Assembly: GCA_004565275.1 (NCBI GenBank)
Contig: SDOX01000001.1
Location: forward strand, 868,196-921,828
Reading direction: 5' to 3'
Source of the DNA: Nannochloropsis salina CCMP1776
Taxonomy: Eukaryota; Sar; Eustigmatophyceae; Eustigmatales; Monodopsidaceae
DNA length: 53,633 bases
Part shown: positions 51,518 through 53,633 of the stretch, piece by piece
Position numbering within the stretch: position 1 is the first letter of the stretch
Layout: every line of letters starts with the position of its first letter
The notes under the pieces: model-generated
What the model was told of the DNA's origin: nothing
Database searches by the model: none
What the model saw: the letters and a program-made list of their open reading frames with translations, nothing else
Translations under genes and position numbers: made by a program

Positions 51518-53633
51518 ATGGACACATGGAATGATAGCACTCTTGGTTATCTGGACGTTCTGCGGGATGTTTATAGCTCCCTGTGAGTATTCTGACGCGG
51601 GAAAAGAGGGATGGTTGTAAATTGACTCTCAGCTATACGTACCCCCACAGCAAAACTGTCGTAAATTACTGTACACTCCTTGGAAAGCTTGATCACACAT
51701 CAAAAACCTTTCAGCTAATGACTGAGTGGGTACTATACTTACTTTGTGCTTCTTCTTTTGACACATTAGGAGCTTTCCGGGCTTACCTGCGACCGAATGC
51801 TCTGAAGATGCAGGTATGAATCTGAGACTTTTTCTCTTCACAAGTCCTTCCTCTCCCCTTATTTTTGTCATTTTGACCTTTTACTACCATTATATGTACA
51901 TTTAAAACTAATTTGGGCGAAGAAACCACGAAATTGTTCACGTGGGCCAGGAATGCTGGCACGCGGTTGTGCCCCCAGGCAGCGAGCCCCTTTCTCCCCC
52001 CCACCGCATCTCCCTTGTCCCCCATGCTTTCATCCCGCACCTTGATCAAAATGGTGAAAAGGCAACCCTGAACTTCTCATTTTCATGTAATTGCGGCAGT
52101 GAAGTCCAGCCGTACTCATGATGTCGTGAACATGATGACCTGTCCCAGCTCTCGAATGAGGGTCTATCTGCAGTACCTGGCTGCCCCCGCCATGAATTAT
52201 GAGGCAAATATCTATATTTCTCTTCATGTCCACGTGTATGCACCTCCTCCACTCAGGCGTGAAAGCGCGCACGCTTGCACACAGGCAAGCATTTTCTTGA
52301 CGGATACATCCCTCCTGGTTGCTTACCACCCGCTTTGTCCCTCTGTCCCTTTCCGTGTCTTCCAGTGATGGCCGCAACCTCCAAGAGACAACAATCCGGC
52401 AAGGAAGAGAGGAAAATGGGCAGGGATGGGAATGAGGGCGATTACGAGGAGATGCAGTACCTTCCAGCCCAGGTGGAGGAAGAGCCGAGGGAAGGGGTGG
52501 GGGGGAGTCTGGAGCAGGGGCGGGAGGACAGCTGCGAGGGCGTGAAGGAGGACGGGGTCGAGGAAGGGCCCGAAGGAGAGCATCGTCGGCAATACCGAAA
52601 TCGGAAGTACCGGCGGCTGGCCCCGAATCTTCCCGTGGTCAGCATTCCTGTGAGCACGAGCAATTCCTCCTTGTCGAGCGAGGTAGGGCGGAGTCGGGCC
52701 CACAGTCTGAGCCTGGCAGAGGAAGGCGAGGAGGAGAAGGCGGCGCCTGCAGAGAGCACCACGCCTGTCGTCTCCACTCCCGACTCTCTCGGGGGTTTGG
52801 GCAAAGGGAAACACTTCCTCTTCAAGCAGCCCAAGCTCCCGGCCGCTCCGACCTCCCAGGCCGCGAAGGCCCACGCCAGCCAGGCACGAGCACGCAATCC
52901 CAAACGCGCGGCCTCACCCGCATCCTCTCCCAGGGCTGGGCTCACGAACGCGAGCAAGGGGGAAAGCGGGGGTGCTTCCGGTGGGGGGTCGGGGGCAGGG
53001 GCGCACACGAGGAATCGTCGGCGCGCGGCGCTCAAGGCGGAGGCGGCCATGCATAAGGCCAATTCGGGGAGGGAGGGAGTGGGGGAGGGCGGGGGCTCGC
53101 CAGGGCCCGGCGGGCAGGGAGGGCGGGGCAGTGAGGACGAGGGGGAGGACGGGAAGGAGGACGGGGGGGAAGAGGAGGAGGAGTCGGGGGAAATCGACGA
53201 AAGCCTGATGAGTCTTCGCTTCCCCCCCCAGCACGAAACGGACTTTGTGGGGGCCGTCTTCAAATTGGGGCTACAGTGCTCCTCTCCCAAGGTGCTGATG
53301 GACCTGATGCCCATGACCGATACCTTGACCACGGAGCACATCAAGAGCCACTTGCAGAAATACCGGCTGCACGGGCAACGCAGTAAGGAGGAATTTGTCG
53401 AGTACTACAACGGGTACATGCGCGGCCCTTTTGCCAGTTTTTGCGCCCGGCGGGAATGGGAACACGATCGCTCTCCCTATGGGCCGGACGGGCTCTTGCC
53501 CCCTTTGTTCGCGCACGGGCACCGGCGCTTGCCCCCCGCGTTGGGGGGGGGGAATCGCCAGCACCACTTGCAGCAGGTGCAAGCTCTGACGGTGAGGAGG
53601 GAGGGAGGAAGGGAGGGAGGGAGGAGGGGACAA
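51518..53633 (+). CDS. GARP/MYB-type SHLQKYR transcription factor (cut by the right edge)
   Basis: Exons: 51518-51582 (MDTWNDSTLGYLDVLRDVYS), 51770-51813, then 52366 to a probable donor at 53591 (ACG|GTGAGG); the gene continues past the window. Phases fit across both introns. A shorter protein could start at the ATG at 52368 (MAATSKRQQ). After about 300 disordered residues rich in S, G, E and A, with an acidic stretch at 53140-53200, comes a single MYB-like helix-turn-helix: RFPPQHETDFVGAVFKLGL, then SPKVLMDLMPMTDTLTTEHI and KSHLQKYRLHG, with SHLQKYR at residues 364-370. SHLQKYR is the DNA-recognition helix signature of plant and algal GARP factors (PHR, ARR-B, GLK types). The usual W in the first helix is replaced (RFPPQHE). 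The target and regulon are unknown. Confidence 0.72.

Noticed and set aside
1-53633. tRNA, rRNA, transposon, LTR or virus-derived elements
   Set aside because: I looked for tRNA T-arm motifs, terminal repeats and polymerase or integrase-like frames on both strands and found none that hold up.

Overview
This window looks like nuclear DNA of a photosynthetic stramenopile, most likely a eustigmatophyte alga of the Nannochloropsis/Microchloropsis type. Four things point that way: GC-rich, compact genes with short GT-AG introns; two proteins with an N-terminal hydrophobic signal ending in an 'AF' plastid-import motif; plant-type and animal-type eukaryotic genes side by side; and many GGGA/TCCC tetranucleotide arrays, which I recall from predicted proteins of this group. 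The species is an inference. I see no mobile element, virus copy, CRISPR array, rRNA or tRNA. A run of exactly 100 N (43080-43179) marks a scaffold gap.

Layout, left to right: a PH-START lipid-binding protein (-, its 3' end beyond the window); endonuclease V (+); an omega-like glutathione S-transferase with a C-terminal membrane anchor (-); a plastid-targeted double thioredoxin-fold protein (+); an ING-family PHD-finger protein (-); RNA polymerase subunit RPB10 (+); eIF2-beta (+); a poly(A) polymerase with an ankyrin-like tail (-); an unknown membrane/coiled-coil protein (+); proline dehydrogenase with EF-hands (+); an unknown plastid-signal protein (+); an unknown six-helix membrane protein (+); allantoicase (-); a giant pentatricopeptide-repeat (PPR) protein (+); a coiled-coil protein (+); a one-helix membrane protein (-); a small secreted peptide (-); a 24-exon cullin-1 (+); the COQ3 methyltransferase (-); borealin (+); and a GARP/MYB-type SHLQKYR transcription factor (+, cut by the right edge).

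The genes do not form one pathway. They cover nucleic-acid repair and RNA metabolism (ENDOV, PAP, RPB10, PPR), chromatin and mitosis (ING, borealin, cullin), mitochondrial metabolism (PRODH, COQ3), nitrogen salvage (allantoicase) and redox (GST, double thioredoxin fold). Many are arranged head to head over 0.4-1.3 kb of shared upstream DNA.

I built exon structures by hand, requiring splice consensus, codon phase and protein-family similarity to agree. The complete spliced models (GST, thioredoxin-fold, ING, RPB10, eIF2-beta, PRODH, cullin, COQ3, borealin) all close with total lengths divisible by three. Two genes (PH-START and PPR) change frame at runs of 10-11 G, most likely sequence errors. 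The strongest unusual points are the PAP-ankyrin fusion, the tail-anchored GST, two GC-AG introns, and the tetranucleotide arrays that are always open in every frame.
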